DNA of 29,915 nucleotides from the NCBI GenBank assembly GCA_964636575.1, contig CAZWSE010000041.1, positions 1-29,915 on the forward strand, written 5' to 3'. The translations under genes were made by a program, and so were the position numbers. Of this stretch, positions 14,672 through 22,408 are shown in pieces (position 1 is the first letter of the stretch; every line of letters starts with the position of its first letter). The notes beneath the pieces were generated by a model. It was not told the origin of the DNA, ran no database searches, and saw nothing but the letters and a program-made list of their open reading frames with translations. The stretch comes from CAZWSE01 sp964636575. GTDB lineage: Bacteria > Pseudomonadota > Alphaproteobacteria > Rhodobacterales > Rhodobacteraceae.

Positions 14672-15385
14672 CTAAACTATGATCAGCCCCCGGCTCATCG
14701 CGCGAGCAACAGCATGCGTTGTGTTCAACGCCCCCAGCTTGAACCGCGCACTTTCAATGTAGACGCGTAAGGTATGCTCGGAAATTGAAAGCGTGTCCGC
14801 AGTCTGCGCCCGCGAATAGCCCATCGCCAGCAATGTCATCGCGTCGATCTCACGGGGCGACAAAGATTGCGACTGCTGCGGGCCACGATTGGGTTCAAAC
14901 TCAATGGCCTTTTGATTGAAATAGTGCGCAATCAACAGCAGATCACGACGATGCTTTTCTGTAAATGCGATCCAAGTGTCATCATCGCAATTGTGGCTGG
15001 TGGTGAATAAGGCAAACTGACCATTCGGCCCCCGGATCGGAATAGAAAACCCTTGGTTGCCAACACCATGCGCAATCGCTTCGGCCTGAAAGGCTTTGGC
15101 CGCTTTGGTGGACCAATCCAGCCGCTTCCAATCCACGGGGTGGAACCGCTGGTAGCAGCCGACCACAACCGGATCGACGCGCACGTAATTCTGATCGGTA
15201 TAGATTTGCACCCATTGCGGGTCATAGGTGCCACAGCCGTAGTGTTCACCGGCGCTGTCGACCCAATGATAGACCATATGGTCGACTTTATAATGATCCC
15301 TCAACTGAAGGATGGCCGCTTGAAGGCCGTCTAGTGCGTTAGCTTGCTCCAGGTCGAGCAATATAGTTTCGAGACTTTTGCTCAT
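14672..15385 (-). CDS. luxR: LuxR family quorum-sensing transcriptional regulator
   Basis: This 237-aa regulator has an autoinducer-binding domain (about 15-160) and a C-terminal LuxR-type helix-turn-helix (about 172-237, opening SLSPREIDAMTLLAMGYSRAQTADTL). The AHL-pocket residues known from TraR are conserved: Trp58, Tyr62, Asp71, Pro72 and Trp86. It should therefore bind an acyl-homoserine lactone, most simply the product of the adjacent luxI. The HTH ends with the typical VYIESARFKLGALNTTHAVARAM recognition region. The first 47 nt of the gene overlap the end of the upstream 66-aa ORF in another frame. The ATG has only a weak ribosome site (AAGAGA), so its translation may depend on that ORF. 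Confidence 0.95.
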   Translation of the reverse strand: MSKSLETILLDLEQANALDGLQAAILQLRDHYKVDHMVYHWVDSAGEHYGCGTYDPQWVQIYTDQNYVRVDPVVVGCYQRFHPVDWKRLDWSTKAAKAFQAEAIAHGVGNQGFSIPIRGPNGQFALFTTSHNCDDDTWIAFTEKHRRDLLLIAHYFNQKAIEFEPNRGPQQSQSLSPREIDAMTLLAMGYSRAQTADTLSISEHTLRVYIESARFKLGALNTTHAVARAMSRGLIIV

Positions 15386-15539
15386 TCTCTTGCGCCGGCG
15401 TCCTCTCCTTTACGGTCGCAATCTCCGCAGTGGCGACAAGCATAGTGTCCTCCAACTGCTCCGCCAAACCGCCGAGTCCATTTACAGTAGCAAAAGACCG
15501 CAAGTCTGCGAGTACGTCCATTATCCAATCGTGCTTCAT
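15339..15539 (-). CDS. Small hypothetical protein upstream of and overlapping luxR
   Basis: This is a 66-aa ORF not assigned to a named family. The N-terminal 43 residues (MKHDWIMDVLADLRSFATVNG...LAEQLEDTMLVATAEIA) look like two or three amphipathic helices. The C-terminal third is polar and charged and is probably disordered. It has no signal peptide, membrane helix or cysteines. It overlaps the start of luxR by 47 nt in a different frame, an arrangement that suggests translational coupling. Similar small ORFs sit in front of luxR genes in other roseobacters as far as I recall, which argues that it is real. A role in adjusting LuxR production or activity is inference only. Overlapping palindromes lie 23-44 bp upstream of its start. 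Confidence 0.65.
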   Translation of the reverse strand: MKHDWIMDVLADLRSFATVNGLGGLAEQLEDTMLVATAEIATVKERTPAQENEQKSRNYIARPGAS

Positions 15540-15561
15540 GGTCCATTCTCGCCTTTTAGTA

Positions 15562-15583
15562 GTTAATGTTGTATTAACACAAC
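15562..15583. promoter_or_regulatory. Overlapping dyads upstream of the small ORF-luxR unit
   Basis: Two perfect inverted repeats overlap: GTTAAT/ATTAAC (15562-15567 with 15573-15578, 5-nt spacer) and GTTGT/ACAAC (15568-15572 with 15579-15583, 6-nt spacer). They lie just upstream of the 66-aa ORF start, where an operator or core promoter for the quorum-sensing unit would be expected. The binding protein is unknown. Confidence 0.4.
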
Positions 15584-15680
15584 CCTAACATGAGTTTGGT
15601 GTTGATTTCCACTCCCCCATTTTCGTTCCCCAAAAAAGGGGAGGTCACGCAAAAGTGCTCCAAAAACCTGATTTCATAAA

Positions 15681-15729
15681 CAAAAACAGCCACCCAAGGC
15701 CCAAATCATGAGGTCTCAGATGGCTGTTT
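15681..15729 (-). terminator. Rho-independent terminator of ccr
   Basis: On the minus strand AAACAGCCA (15729-15721) pairs with TGGCTGTTT (15692-15684) around a 28-nt loop that can fold further, and the stem runs into a T-rich tract. It lies 35-83 nt after the ccr stop, separating ccr from the luxR unit. Confidence 0.7.
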
Positions 15730-15763
15730 CGGAAGAGGAAACGAACTGTTTCCGAGGTAGTTT

Positions 15764-17053
15764 CTAAGATTTCCCGGCGTCGAGAGCATCTTCCAACGTC
15801 CGCAACCCTGTTTTGGGGGATTGAACCAGAACCGACATATTGCCAGGCTTATGCTCATTTCGCAGCATCTTCATATGCGCCTCAGGCAAATCGTTCCATG
15901 CAAAGACCTCTGACATACAAGGGTCCAAGCGGCGTTCCACCATCAGGTTGTTCGCCGCAGAGGCCTGTTGCAAATGCGCAAAGTGGCTGCCTTGCAAACG
16001 CTTCTGGTGCATCCACATGTATCGCACGTCAAATGTCAGGTTAAAGCCGGTTGTACCCGCACAGATAACGACCATGCCGCCCTTTTTGCAGACCAGCGTG
16101 GACACAGGAAACGTGCTTTCGCCGGGGTGTTCAAACACCATATCAACGTTATTGCCTTTGCCGGTGATCTCCCAGATGGCCGCGCCAAACTTGCGGGCCT
16201 CTTTGAACCAAGCCGCATATTCGGGCGTGTTCACAGTCGGGAGCTGCCCCCAACAGTTGTAGTCTTTGCGGTTCAAAACGCCCTTGGCGCCCAACCCCAT
16301 AACAAAGTCGCGTTTGCTTTCGTCTGAGATGACACCAATCGCATTGGCGCCAGCGGTGTTGATCAGCTGGATCGCATAAGACCCCAAACCACCAGATGCA
16401 CCCCAGACAAGCACGTTCTGGCCAGGCTTCAAATCATGCGGCTCGTGGCCGAACAACATTCGGTAGGCAGTGGCCAGCGTAAGCGTATAGCACGCCGCCT
16501 CTTCCCATGACAGGTGCTTGGGGCGCGGCATAAGCTGTTGAGCCTGCACATTGGTAAACTGGGCAAAGGAGCCATCCGGCGTCTCATAGCCCCAAATGCG
16601 CTGGCTGGTCGAAAACATCGGATCGCCGCCATTACAATGCTCATCATCGCCATCATCTTGGTTACAATGGACAACAACTTCATCGCCGACTTTCCAGCGT
16701 TTGACTTTGTCACCGACGGCCCAAACGATGCCCGCAGCATCGGAACCCGCGATGTGGAACGGTTGTTTGTGACCATCAAACGGGCTGATTGGCTGGCCAA
16801 GGGCTGCCCAAACACCGTTATAGTTCACGCCCGCCGCCATCACGAGAACAAGAACCTCGTGGCTATCAAGCGTCGGCACATCGACCACTTCTTCCAGCAT
16901 GGCCGTGTTTGGCTCACCGTGGCGTTCTTTGCGGATCGTCCACGCGTACATCTGTTTGGGGACGTAACCCATCGGGGGGATCTCGCCGACCTCATAAAGA
17001 TCCTTTTCAGGCGCATCGTAGGGGGCGATTCCTGTGTCTGTATCCAAAGCCAT
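15764..17053 (-). CDS. ccr: Crotonyl-CoA carboxylase/reductase
   Basis: Ccr catalyses the NADPH-dependent reductive carboxylation of crotonyl-CoA to ethylmalonyl-CoA, the signature step of the ethylmalonyl-CoA pathway for acetyl-CoA assimilation. The 429-aa MDR-superfamily protein shows the family N-terminus (YEVGEIPPMGYVPKQMYAW), the substrate-site GVNYNGVWAALG (residues 75-86), and HIAGSDAAGIVWAVG (100-114). RIWGYETPDGSFAQF follows; its Glu157 corresponds to the CO2-pocket Glu of characterised enzymes. The nucleotide-binding loop is VWGASGGLGSYAIQL. The conserved SHFAHLQQA segment near the C-terminus supplies the pocket histidine. CAGGAG lies 10 nt before the ATG. It is followed by a good terminator and preceded by a promoter overlapping a palindrome that may be shared with ecm. 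Confidence 0.96.
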   Translation of the reverse strand: MALDTDTGIAPYDAPEKDLYEVGEIPPMGYVPKQMYAWTIRKERHGEPNTAMLEEVVDVPTLDSHEVLVLVMAAGVNYNGVWAALGQPISPFDGHKQPFHIAGSDAAGIVWAVGDKVKRWKVGDEVVVHCNQDDGDDEHCNGGDPMFSTSQRIWGYETPDGSFAQFTNVQAQQLMPRPKHLSWEEAACYTLTLATAYRMLFGHEPHDLKPGQNVLVWGASGGLGSYAIQLINTAGANAIGVISDESKRDFVMGLGAKGVLNRKDYNCWGQLPTVNTPEYAAWFKEARKFGAAIWEITGKGNNVDMVFEHPGESTFPVSTLVCKKGGMVVICAGTTGFNLTFDVRYMWMHQKRLQGSHFAHLQQASAANNLMVERRLDPCMSEVFAWNDLPEAHMKMLRNEHKPGNMSVLVQSPKTGLRTLEDALDAGKS

Positions 17054-17111
17054 GGGGCAAACTCCTGTAAAAGCATACTGTGCCGCACCGCAGAATCGCG
17101 GCGTTCAAGGA

Positions 17112-17141
17112 TGGATATTGCCCGTTGCGCAATATTGCAAC
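17112..17141 (-). promoter_or_regulatory. ccr promoter with overlapping palindrome
   Basis: On the minus strand TTGCAA (17140-17135) and TATCCA (17117-17112) are 17 bp apart. The -35 is embedded in GTTGCGCAATATTGCAAC (17124-17141), which contains the perfect palindrome GCAATATTGC (17129-17138). The TTGCAA...TTGCGCAA arrangement recalls sites of RamB/PccR-type (ScfR family) regulators of acyl-CoA metabolism. The assignment to that family is inference. Confidence 0.5.
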
Positions 17142-17209
17142 AACTTTAGTGATGATTTTGTAATTTTATAACCGAGCGAACGCAGCATTGCCCGAGCACA
17201 TGCAGCAAT

Positions 17210-18589
17210 TCAATCAAAGGGGATCGGCTGGTTCGGGTCCATCAAATGACGGATCGAATTGGCGTAGTAATGGACGGTATCCGCCTTGCTTTCATTGATC
17301 ATGTAAAGCCCCTCGACCTCATCAATCATCCGACGCTCGATCATGTTACGCAATCCGACCTCAACCGCATAGGCGCGATCCTCGCGGGGGACATGCACAT
17401 GGGCTTCGGGCACTTGCTCCATAATCAACTCAACAGCCTTTTCCACATTGCTCCGGCTCAGCGCGCCTTTTTCCTGCAACACCCAAGCAATCAAGGGCAC
17501 CGGTAAAACAGGGACAATGGCTCCGATCCGCTCAATCAAGGCCCGCCCCAAAGGCCGCGCTAGGTCACCGGTTTGGGTCTTGGCGAACTCCTTCAAAGAC
17601 ACAGGCTTGCCGAAGCTGACAGCCGCATATCCAAACCGATGAAACCGACCCGTCACCCGCAACCACAGCTGTTTGAAGGCGAACCGGAAGATCACAGTGA
17701 TCTTAGCACGAAACTTTCGCCCGCCCGAATGATCGGCTTCAATCAACACCCGATCTTCCAAGACGCGGTCGTAATTCAATGCGACAGGCACAAAGACGAT
17801 ATCGCGGTCACCATCAGCGGCTGCATCGGCGATATACTTAAGCAATCCCAGCTTAGGCGCCTTCAACGCACCATCCAGACTAAGCCCGCCTTCGGGAAAG
17901 ATCGCTTGGGTCACGCCACCATTGGTGGACATACGGATATAGCGGGCCAGAACACGCCGATAGAGATCATTACGCGATCTGCGCCGGATAAAGTAGCCAC
18001 CCAAAGACCGGATCAAGCCAGACAACGGCCAAACCCGCGCCCATTCACCGACGGCATAAGACAAAGCCGACCGATCAGCGGCCAGATAGGTGACCAACAC
18101 GTAATCCATATTGCTGCGGTGATTGATGACGAAGATCACCGTGGCATCAGGGTCGATGGCCTTCAACGCAGCCTCGTCATGATGGCCCAACCGCACACGA
18201 TACAGCGCATTGCTGACAAAGCGGGCCGCCCGAATAGCAAAGCTGAAATATAGTGACGCGGAAAACGACGGCACGATCTCACGCGCATAGCGTTGGGCGG
18301 ATTCAAAGGCGACGTTTTCGGGAACACCCTCGGCCTTGGCGTGATCGACAATGGCTTGGGTCACCTCGGGATCATAGATTAACCGCTGGATCATGTCATA
18401 GCGGCGGGCCAGCCGGAAAGGCTCAATCGGACGATCAAGCCGCGCATTCACCCGCGCCACCGCCTTTTCCAAACGCCGCCGGAAAAACCAGCGCACAGAC
18501 GGAAACAAAAAGTGCGAGGCAAAGGTGACTGTCGCAAACAACAGGATCAGTACCAGCAGCCAAAACGGAATTTCTACGGTCGAGGTCAT
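17210..18589 (-). CDS. PlsB/PlsC-type glycerolphosphate acyltransferase
   Basis: This 459-aa inner-membrane acyltransferase acts in phospholipid synthesis. It has an N-terminal membrane helix (about 8-30) and the glycerolphosphate acyltransferase motifs. These are block I NHRSNMDY (156-163, with the catalytic His-x4-Asp), block II FIRRRSRND (200-208), block III FPEGGLSLDG (231-240) and block IV VPVALNYDRV (267-276). The HRSxxDY and FPEGGxS forms are closer to glycerol-3-phosphate acyltransferases (PlsB) than to PlsC, but the protein is much shorter than E. coli PlsB (about 800 aa). Substrate position (sn-1 or sn-2) is therefore uncertain. It sits between ccr and the divergent ecm, separated from ecm by a 148-bp promoter region. 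Confidence 0.82.
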   Translation of the reverse strand: MTSTVEIPFWLLVLILLFATVTFASHFLFPSVRWFFRRRLEKAVARVNARLDRPIEPFRLARRYDMIQRLIYDPEVTQAIVDHAKAEGVPENVAFESAQRYAREIVPSFSASLYFSFAIRAARFVSNALYRVRLGHHDEAALKAIDPDATVIFVINHRSNMDYVLVTYLAADRSALSYAVGEWARVWPLSGLIRSLGGYFIRRRSRNDLYRRVLARYIRMSTNGGVTQAIFPEGGLSLDGALKAPKLGLLKYIADAAADGDRDIVFVPVALNYDRVLEDRVLIEADHSGGRKFRAKITVIFRFAFKQLWLRVTGRFHRFGYAAVSFGKPVSLKEFAKTQTGDLARPLGRALIERIGAIVPVLPVPLIAWVLQEKGALSRSNVEKAVELIMEQVPEAHVHVPREDRAYAVEVGLRNMIERRMIDEVEGLYMINESKADTVHYYANSIRHLMDPNQPIPFD

Positions 18590-18662
18590 GGATTTACCGT
18601 GTCATTCTTTAATCTATAGGACAATCACGGGTTTTTGCCCTATGATGCCGCAACGCAGCGAA

Positions 18663-18692
18663 TTGACATGAGTATAAAATTCCAAGTATACG
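18663..18692 (+). promoter_or_regulatory. Sigma-70-type promoter of the mutase gene
   Basis: TTGACA (18663-18668) and TATACG (18687-18692) are 18 bp apart, with a consensus -35. Transcription would begin near 18699, giving a leader of about 40 nt that starts with the palindrome at 18702-18714. Confidence 0.6.
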
Positions 18693-18701
18693 CATCCAAA
18701 C

Positions 18702-18714
18702 GCAATAATGTTGC
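18702..18714 (+). promoter_or_regulatory. GCAATA...TTGC palindrome at the mutase transcription start
   Basis: GCAATAATGTTGC is an inverted repeat (GCAA-N5-TTGC) just downstream of the predicted start point of ecm. The core CGCAATA-TTGC is also found, without the central AAT/ATG bases, in the ccr promoter palindrome. A repressor bound here would block the start of transcription. Confidence 0.4.
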
Positions 18715-18737
18715 TTGACTGATTCATGAGGCCCGCG

Positions 18738-20705
18738 ATGACCGAGACCAAAAAAGACCGCCCCTGGCTGATCCGAACCTATGCGGGGCACTCAACGGCG
18801 AAAGCTTCAAATGCGCTCTATCGGTCGAACCTCGAAAAGGGGCAAACCGGACTGTCCGTGGCCTTCGATCTTCCAACGCAAACGGGGTACGACAGCGACC
18901 ACGTTCTGGCGCGCGGGGAAGTAGGCAAAGTCGGCGTGCCGGTTGCGCATCTGGGCGATATGCGAACGCTCTTTGACCAGATCCCGCTGGAAAAGATGAA
19001 CACATCTATGACCATCAACGCGACAGCGCCTTGGTTGTTGTCTCTCTATATTGCGGTTGCCGAAGAACAAGGCGCGGATGTGTCTGGCCTGCAAGGCACG
19101 GTTCAAAATGATCTGATCAAGGAATATCTGTCGCGCGGCACATATGTGTGCCCGCCCAAGCCAAGCCTCAAGATGATCGCGGATGTGGCCGAATATTGCT
19201 ACACCAACATCCCCAAATGGAACCCGATGAACGTCTGTTCGTACCACTTGCAAGAAGCAGGCGCGACGCCGGAACAAGAGCTCGCCTTCGCTTTGGCAAC
19301 CGCCACAGCCGTTCTGGACGAACTGCAACCGCGCGTCCCAGCCGAAGATTTCCCAACGCTCGTAGGACGGATTTCGTTCTTTGTGAACGCGGGCATCCGC
19401 TTCGTGACAGAGATGTGCAAAATGCGCGCCTTCGTAGACCTTTGGGATGAGATCTGCGCCGAACGTTATGGCGTAGAAGACCCCAAAATGCGGCGGTTCC
19501 GTTACGGGGTGCAGGTGAACAGCCTTGGCCTGACGGAACAGCAGCCGGAAAACAACGTCTACCGCATCTTGATTGAAATGCTGGCGGTGACCCTGTCCAA
19601 AAACGCACGCGCCCGCGCGGTGCAACTGCCTGCATGGAACGAAGCGCTTGGCCTGCCCCGCCCTTGGGACCAGCAATGGTCCATGCGGATGCAACAGATT
19701 TTGGCCTATGAAACGGACTTGCTTGAATACGGCGATCTGTTCGAAGGCAACGCAGTTGTTGACGGCAAGGTTGAGGAACTGAAAGCAGGCGCGCGCGCCG
19801 AGCTTGCGAACCTCGATTCAATGGGCGGTGCGATTTCGTCGATTGAGTACATGAAGTCCCGTCTGGTGGATTCCAACGCGGACCGACTTAACCGGATTGA
19901 GCGTAACGAAACCACAGTGGTCGGGGTAAACAAGTGGACCACGACCGAACCGTCACCGCTGCAAACCGAAGACGGTGGCATCATGGTCGTTGATCCGGCC
20001 GTAGAACAAGAACAGATCAACCGACTGAACACATGGCGGGCCGATCGCGATGACGCAGCAGTGCAAGCCGCCTTGGCCGATCTTCGCGCCGCCGCGAGCG
20101 AAGGACGCAACGTGATGGAACCTTCCATCGCTGCCGCCAAAGCGGGCGTGACAACAGGCGAATGGGCCGAACAAATGCGCGCGGTGCACGGCACCTATCG
20201 CGGACCAACGGGTGTATCTAAGGGCGTGTCCAACAAGACCGAAGGCTTGGAAGACATCCGTGACGCAGTCGATCTGGTCAGCGACAAACTGGGACGCCGT
20301 TTGAAATTTCTGGTCGGAAAACCGGGGCTTGATGGCCATTCCAACGGAGCCGAGCAAATCGCCTTCCGCGCCCGCGATTGCGGGATGGACATCGATTACG
20401 AAGGTATCCGCCTGACACCTGACGAATTGGTATCTGCGGCCTTGGAACAAGACGCCCATGTTGTCGGCCTATCGATCTTGTCGGGGTCGCATATTCCCCT
20501 AGTGGAAGACATGATGGCCAAAATGAAAACCGCAGGACTGGGGCATATCCCTGTGATTGTCGGCGGGATCATTCCTGATGACGATGCAGAACGCCTGCGT
20601 GCCATGGGCGTGGCAAAGGTCTATACACCCAAGGATTTCGAGCTGAACACGATTATGATGGATATCGTAACGCTTGTTGATCCACAGGCAGTGGCGGCGG
20701 AATAA
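18738..20705 (+). CDS. ecm: Ethylmalonyl-CoA mutase (B12-dependent, MeaA/Ecm type)
   Basis: This 655-aa coenzyme B12-dependent mutase should convert ethylmalonyl-CoA to methylsuccinyl-CoA, the step after Ccr and the epimerase in the ethylmalonyl-CoA pathway. The TIM-barrel CoA-binding part (about 1-500) opens with RTYAGHSTAKASNALYRSNLEKGQTGLSVAFDLPTQTGYDSD. The C-terminal B12-binding domain (about 520-655) has the D-x-H-x-x-G cobalt-ligand motif, with Asp532, His534 and Gly537 in LDGHSNGAEQ, followed by GLSILSGSH and VGGIIPDDD. The single-chain length of about 655 aa favours Ecm over methylmalonyl-CoA mutase large subunits (usually above 700 aa). The nearby ccr supports this. Start 18738 was chosen because TGAGG lies 6-7 nt upstream; the ATG at 18726 has no ribosome site. 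Confidence 0.9.
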   Translation: MTETKKDRPWLIRTYAGHSTAKASNALYRSNLEKGQTGLSVAFDLPTQTGYDSDHVLARGEVGKVGVPVAHLGDMRTLFDQIPLEKMNTSMTINATAPWLLSLYIAVAEEQGADVSGLQGTVQNDLIKEYLSRGTYVCPPKPSLKMIADVAEYCYTNIPKWNPMNVCSYHLQEAGATPEQELAFALATATAVLDELQPRVPAEDFPTLVGRISFFVNAGIRFVTEMCKMRAFVDLWDEICAERYGVEDPKMRRFRYGVQVNSLGLTEQQPENNVYRILIEMLAVTLSKNARARAVQLPAWNEALGLPRPWDQQWSMRMQQILAYETDLLEYGDLFEGNAVVDGKVEELKAGARAELANLDSMGGAISSIEYMKSRLVDSNADRLNRIERNETTVVGVNKWTTTEPSPLQTEDGGIMVVDPAVEQEQINRLNTWRADRDDAAVQAALADLRAAASEGRNVMEPSIAAAKAGVTTGEWAEQMRAVHGTYRGPTGVSKGVSNKTEGLEDIRDAVDLVSDKLGRRLKFLVGKPGLDGHSNGAEQIAFRARDCGMDIDYEGIRLTPDELVSAALEQDAHVVGLSILSGSHIPLVEDMMAKMKTAGLGHIPVIVGGIIPDDDAERLRAMGVAKVYTPKDFELNTIMMDIVTLVDPQAVAAE

Positions 20706-20743
20706 TCCAAAAGCGACGGCTTACGCCGTCACTACATTCTGAC

Positions 20744-20774
20744 AAAGGCGCGAGGGAAACCTTGCGCCTTTTCA
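20744..20774 (+). terminator. Rho-independent terminator after the mutase gene
   Basis: A 12-bp stem with one G-U pair, AAAGGCGCGAGG (20744-20755) with CCTTGCGCCTTT (20760-20771), is capped by a GAAA tetraloop and followed by a T-rich run. A smaller hairpin, GACGGC/GCCGTC (20715-20730), precedes it. Confidence 0.8.
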
Positions 20775-20817
20775 TTTGCACTTTAGTCTGGCCGCAAACA
20801 GCAGGAGTATCACCCCA

Positions 20818-21522
20818 ATGACAGTCCACATCGGTGCCGAAAAAGGCCAGATCGCAGAGACCGTATTGCTCCCCGGTGACCCCTACCGTGCCAAATGGGC
20901 TGCCGAGACGTTCTTGAAGGATGTCGAACTGGTCAACGAAGTGCGCGGGATGCTCGGGTTTACGGGGCTTTGGAACGGCAACCGAGTGACCATTCAAGGA
21001 TCGGGGATGGGGATGCCATCCTTGTCGATCTATGTGAATGAGTTGATCAAAGACTATGACGCCAAGACCCTGATCCGCATCGGATCTTGTGGCGGGATGC
21101 AACCGCAAGTGGCGATCCGCGACGTGATTATTGCGATGTCTGCAACGACGATTACCTCGCCTTCAGCCGGGTTTTTCAAAGAAGTAAACTATGCCCCAAC
21201 CGCTGATTGGTCTTTGTTGCGCGCCGCTGTCGCGGCCTCTGAAGCTAAAAGCGTCAAACCCCATGTCGGCGGGATTTACTCATCAGACGTATTCTACGAC
21301 GAACGCCCCGACCTGAACGAACAAATGGTTCGGCACGGAATTTTGGGCGTCGAGATGGAAGCAGCAGAACTGTATACGCTGGCCGCCCGCTATCAGCGCC
21401 GCGCTTTGGCAGTGCTGACCGTATCAGATCATTTGCAGACCGGCGAAGCCCTACCATCTGATCAACGTGAGCGGTCTTTTGGCGATATGGTCGAAATCGC
21501 ACTTGAGGCAGCTTTCGCCTGA
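20818..21522 (+). CDS. deoD: Purine nucleoside phosphorylase DeoD type
   Basis: DeoD splits purine (deoxy)nucleosides with phosphate into base and (deoxy)ribose-1-phosphate in the cytoplasm; the family is hexameric. The 234-aa length is typical. Phosphate-site residues are Gly20 and Arg24 in LLPGDPYRAKW, and Arg86 and Ser89 in IRIGSCGG. The ribose-binding segment is VEMEAAELY (about 177-185), and the purine-protonating Asp203 is in VSDHLQTGE. AGGAG lies 10 nt upstream of the ATG at 20818. It stands alone between the mutase terminator and a convergent DUF1989 gene. It would fit with the BMP importer 11 kb away if that takes up nucleosides. A dispersed repeat unit follows 10 nt after its stop. 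Confidence 0.95.
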   Translation: MTVHIGAEKGQIAETVLLPGDPYRAKWAAETFLKDVELVNEVRGMLGFTGLWNGNRVTIQGSGMGMPSLSIYVNELIKDYDAKTLIRIGSCGGMQPQVAIRDVIIAMSATTITSPSAGFFKEVNYAPTADWSLLRAAVAASEAKSVKPHVGGIYSSDVFYDERPDLNEQMVRHGILGVEMEAAELYTLAARYQRRALAVLTVSDHLQTGEALPSDQRERSFGDMVEIALEAAFA

Positions 21523-21532
21523 TCCCTTGGAG

Positions 21533-21557
21533 TTTGAGTATTTTGAAAGGGTAAAGG
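21533..21557 (+). repeat. Dispersed 3'-end repeat unit (single copy)
   Basis: This 25-nt unit, TTTGAGTATTTT followed by GAAAGGGTAAAGG, differs by only a few bases from the left arm of the long hairpin at 832-857. As in that case, it begins shortly after a stop codon on the same strand (deoD). There is no inverted partner here, so it cannot form the same hairpin alone. It ends 1 nt from the convergent gene. Confidence 0.65.
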
Positions 21558-21558
21558 A

Positions 21559-22395
21559 CTAGCCGTGGCTTTGATCATAGCTGTTTGGTTTGGGCGGCTC
21601 CCACCCTTCGAGGGTTTGCGGGTCTGGTTTGAAGACTTCGACCAGTAGTGGATGGCAGGCAGCGGTGTCGCTTGAATGTTCTGACGAGCAGTCGCCTCCC
21701 GGGCAAGCGCTTAGGCCGCCAGTCAGGTCGATTTCAGCAAAAAATTCAAGATAGTCGCCCGGTCGCACTGGGCTGGCCTTCATAAAGTATTGCCCAGTGT
21801 CGCGGGTGAAGCCCGTGCACATGAAAACATTCAAGACATCGTGGACATGCGGTTCGGCCTCGGTCCGGGAAATCCCCAAATGATCGGCTAAGGCGCGAGT
21901 CAGGTTCGAATGACAGCAATGGTGATACTGCTCGCCGGACAAAAGGGCATTCGTGTAAGGGTCGCAACGGGTTCCGATTACGTCATGGACCGAGCCACCG
22001 AAATCATCGATACCGTACCAACTGAGTGTGTCATCAGTGATCGTCGCCATTGGCCGCAAGTGCGGAAAGCTCGACCACATACGTTGGCCGGTCGTGATAT
22101 GGGTTCCATGCAGAGCCCGGGTTTTGCCTGAATAGAATCTCTCGGACAGGTCTGTCTTGTTCCATAAGTTCAGATCGCCAACTTGCGGGCCCTCGACGGA
22201 AGTGATCCGAAAGAAGTGGCCGGCAGGCACATCAAAACAACGCGCGTCACGGGCCGGCACAAGGGTTTCGCTGCATTTGACAGCACCCGCCCGCGCGCGC
22301 GCGTAAAGCTCCATGTCAGGATGGGGCAGCGTTTCGGTCGGGTAGCAAATCACGGGCTTGATGGCGCGACGCGCCTCGGCATCTTCAGGGCGCAT
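21559..22395 (-). CDS. DUF1989 (urea carboxylase-associated) family protein
   Basis: This 278-aa protein belongs to DUF1989, whose members accompany urea carboxylase/allophanate hydrolase genes (UAAP1/2) or stand alone as here. The core fits the family: ARCFDVPAGHFFRITSVEGPQVGDLNLWN (about 50-80), SGKTRALHGTHITTGQRMWSSFPHLRPM, then HHCCHSNLTRAL and a Cys-rich ACPGGDCSSE near residue 233. The many Cys and His residues suggest metal binding. No enzymatic role is established for the lone type, and there are no urea carboxylase genes in the window. AAGGA lies 9 nt before the ATG. It follows a 70-aa zinc-ribbon-like gene by 13 nt on the same strand, probably in one transcript. Confidence 0.82.
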   Translation of the reverse strand: MRPEDAEARRAIKPVICYPTETLPHPDMELYARARAGAVKCSETLVPARDARCFDVPAGHFFRITSVEGPQVGDLNLWNKTDLSERFYSGKTRALHGTHITTGQRMWSSFPHLRPMATITDDTLSWYGIDDFGGSVHDVIGTRCDPYTNALLSGEQYHHCCHSNLTRALADHLGISRTEAEPHVHDVLNVFMCTGFTRDTGQYFMKASPVRPGDYLEFFAEIDLTGGLSACPGGDCSSEHSSDTAACHPLLVEVFKPDPQTLEGWEPPKPNSYDQSHG

Positions 22396-22408
22396 TCGGT
22401 TGATCCTT

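Noticed and set aside
18807..19694. Minus-strand ORF (295 codons) opposite the mutase gene
   Set aside because: It is antisense to ethylmalonyl-CoA mutase, with no recognisable domain.
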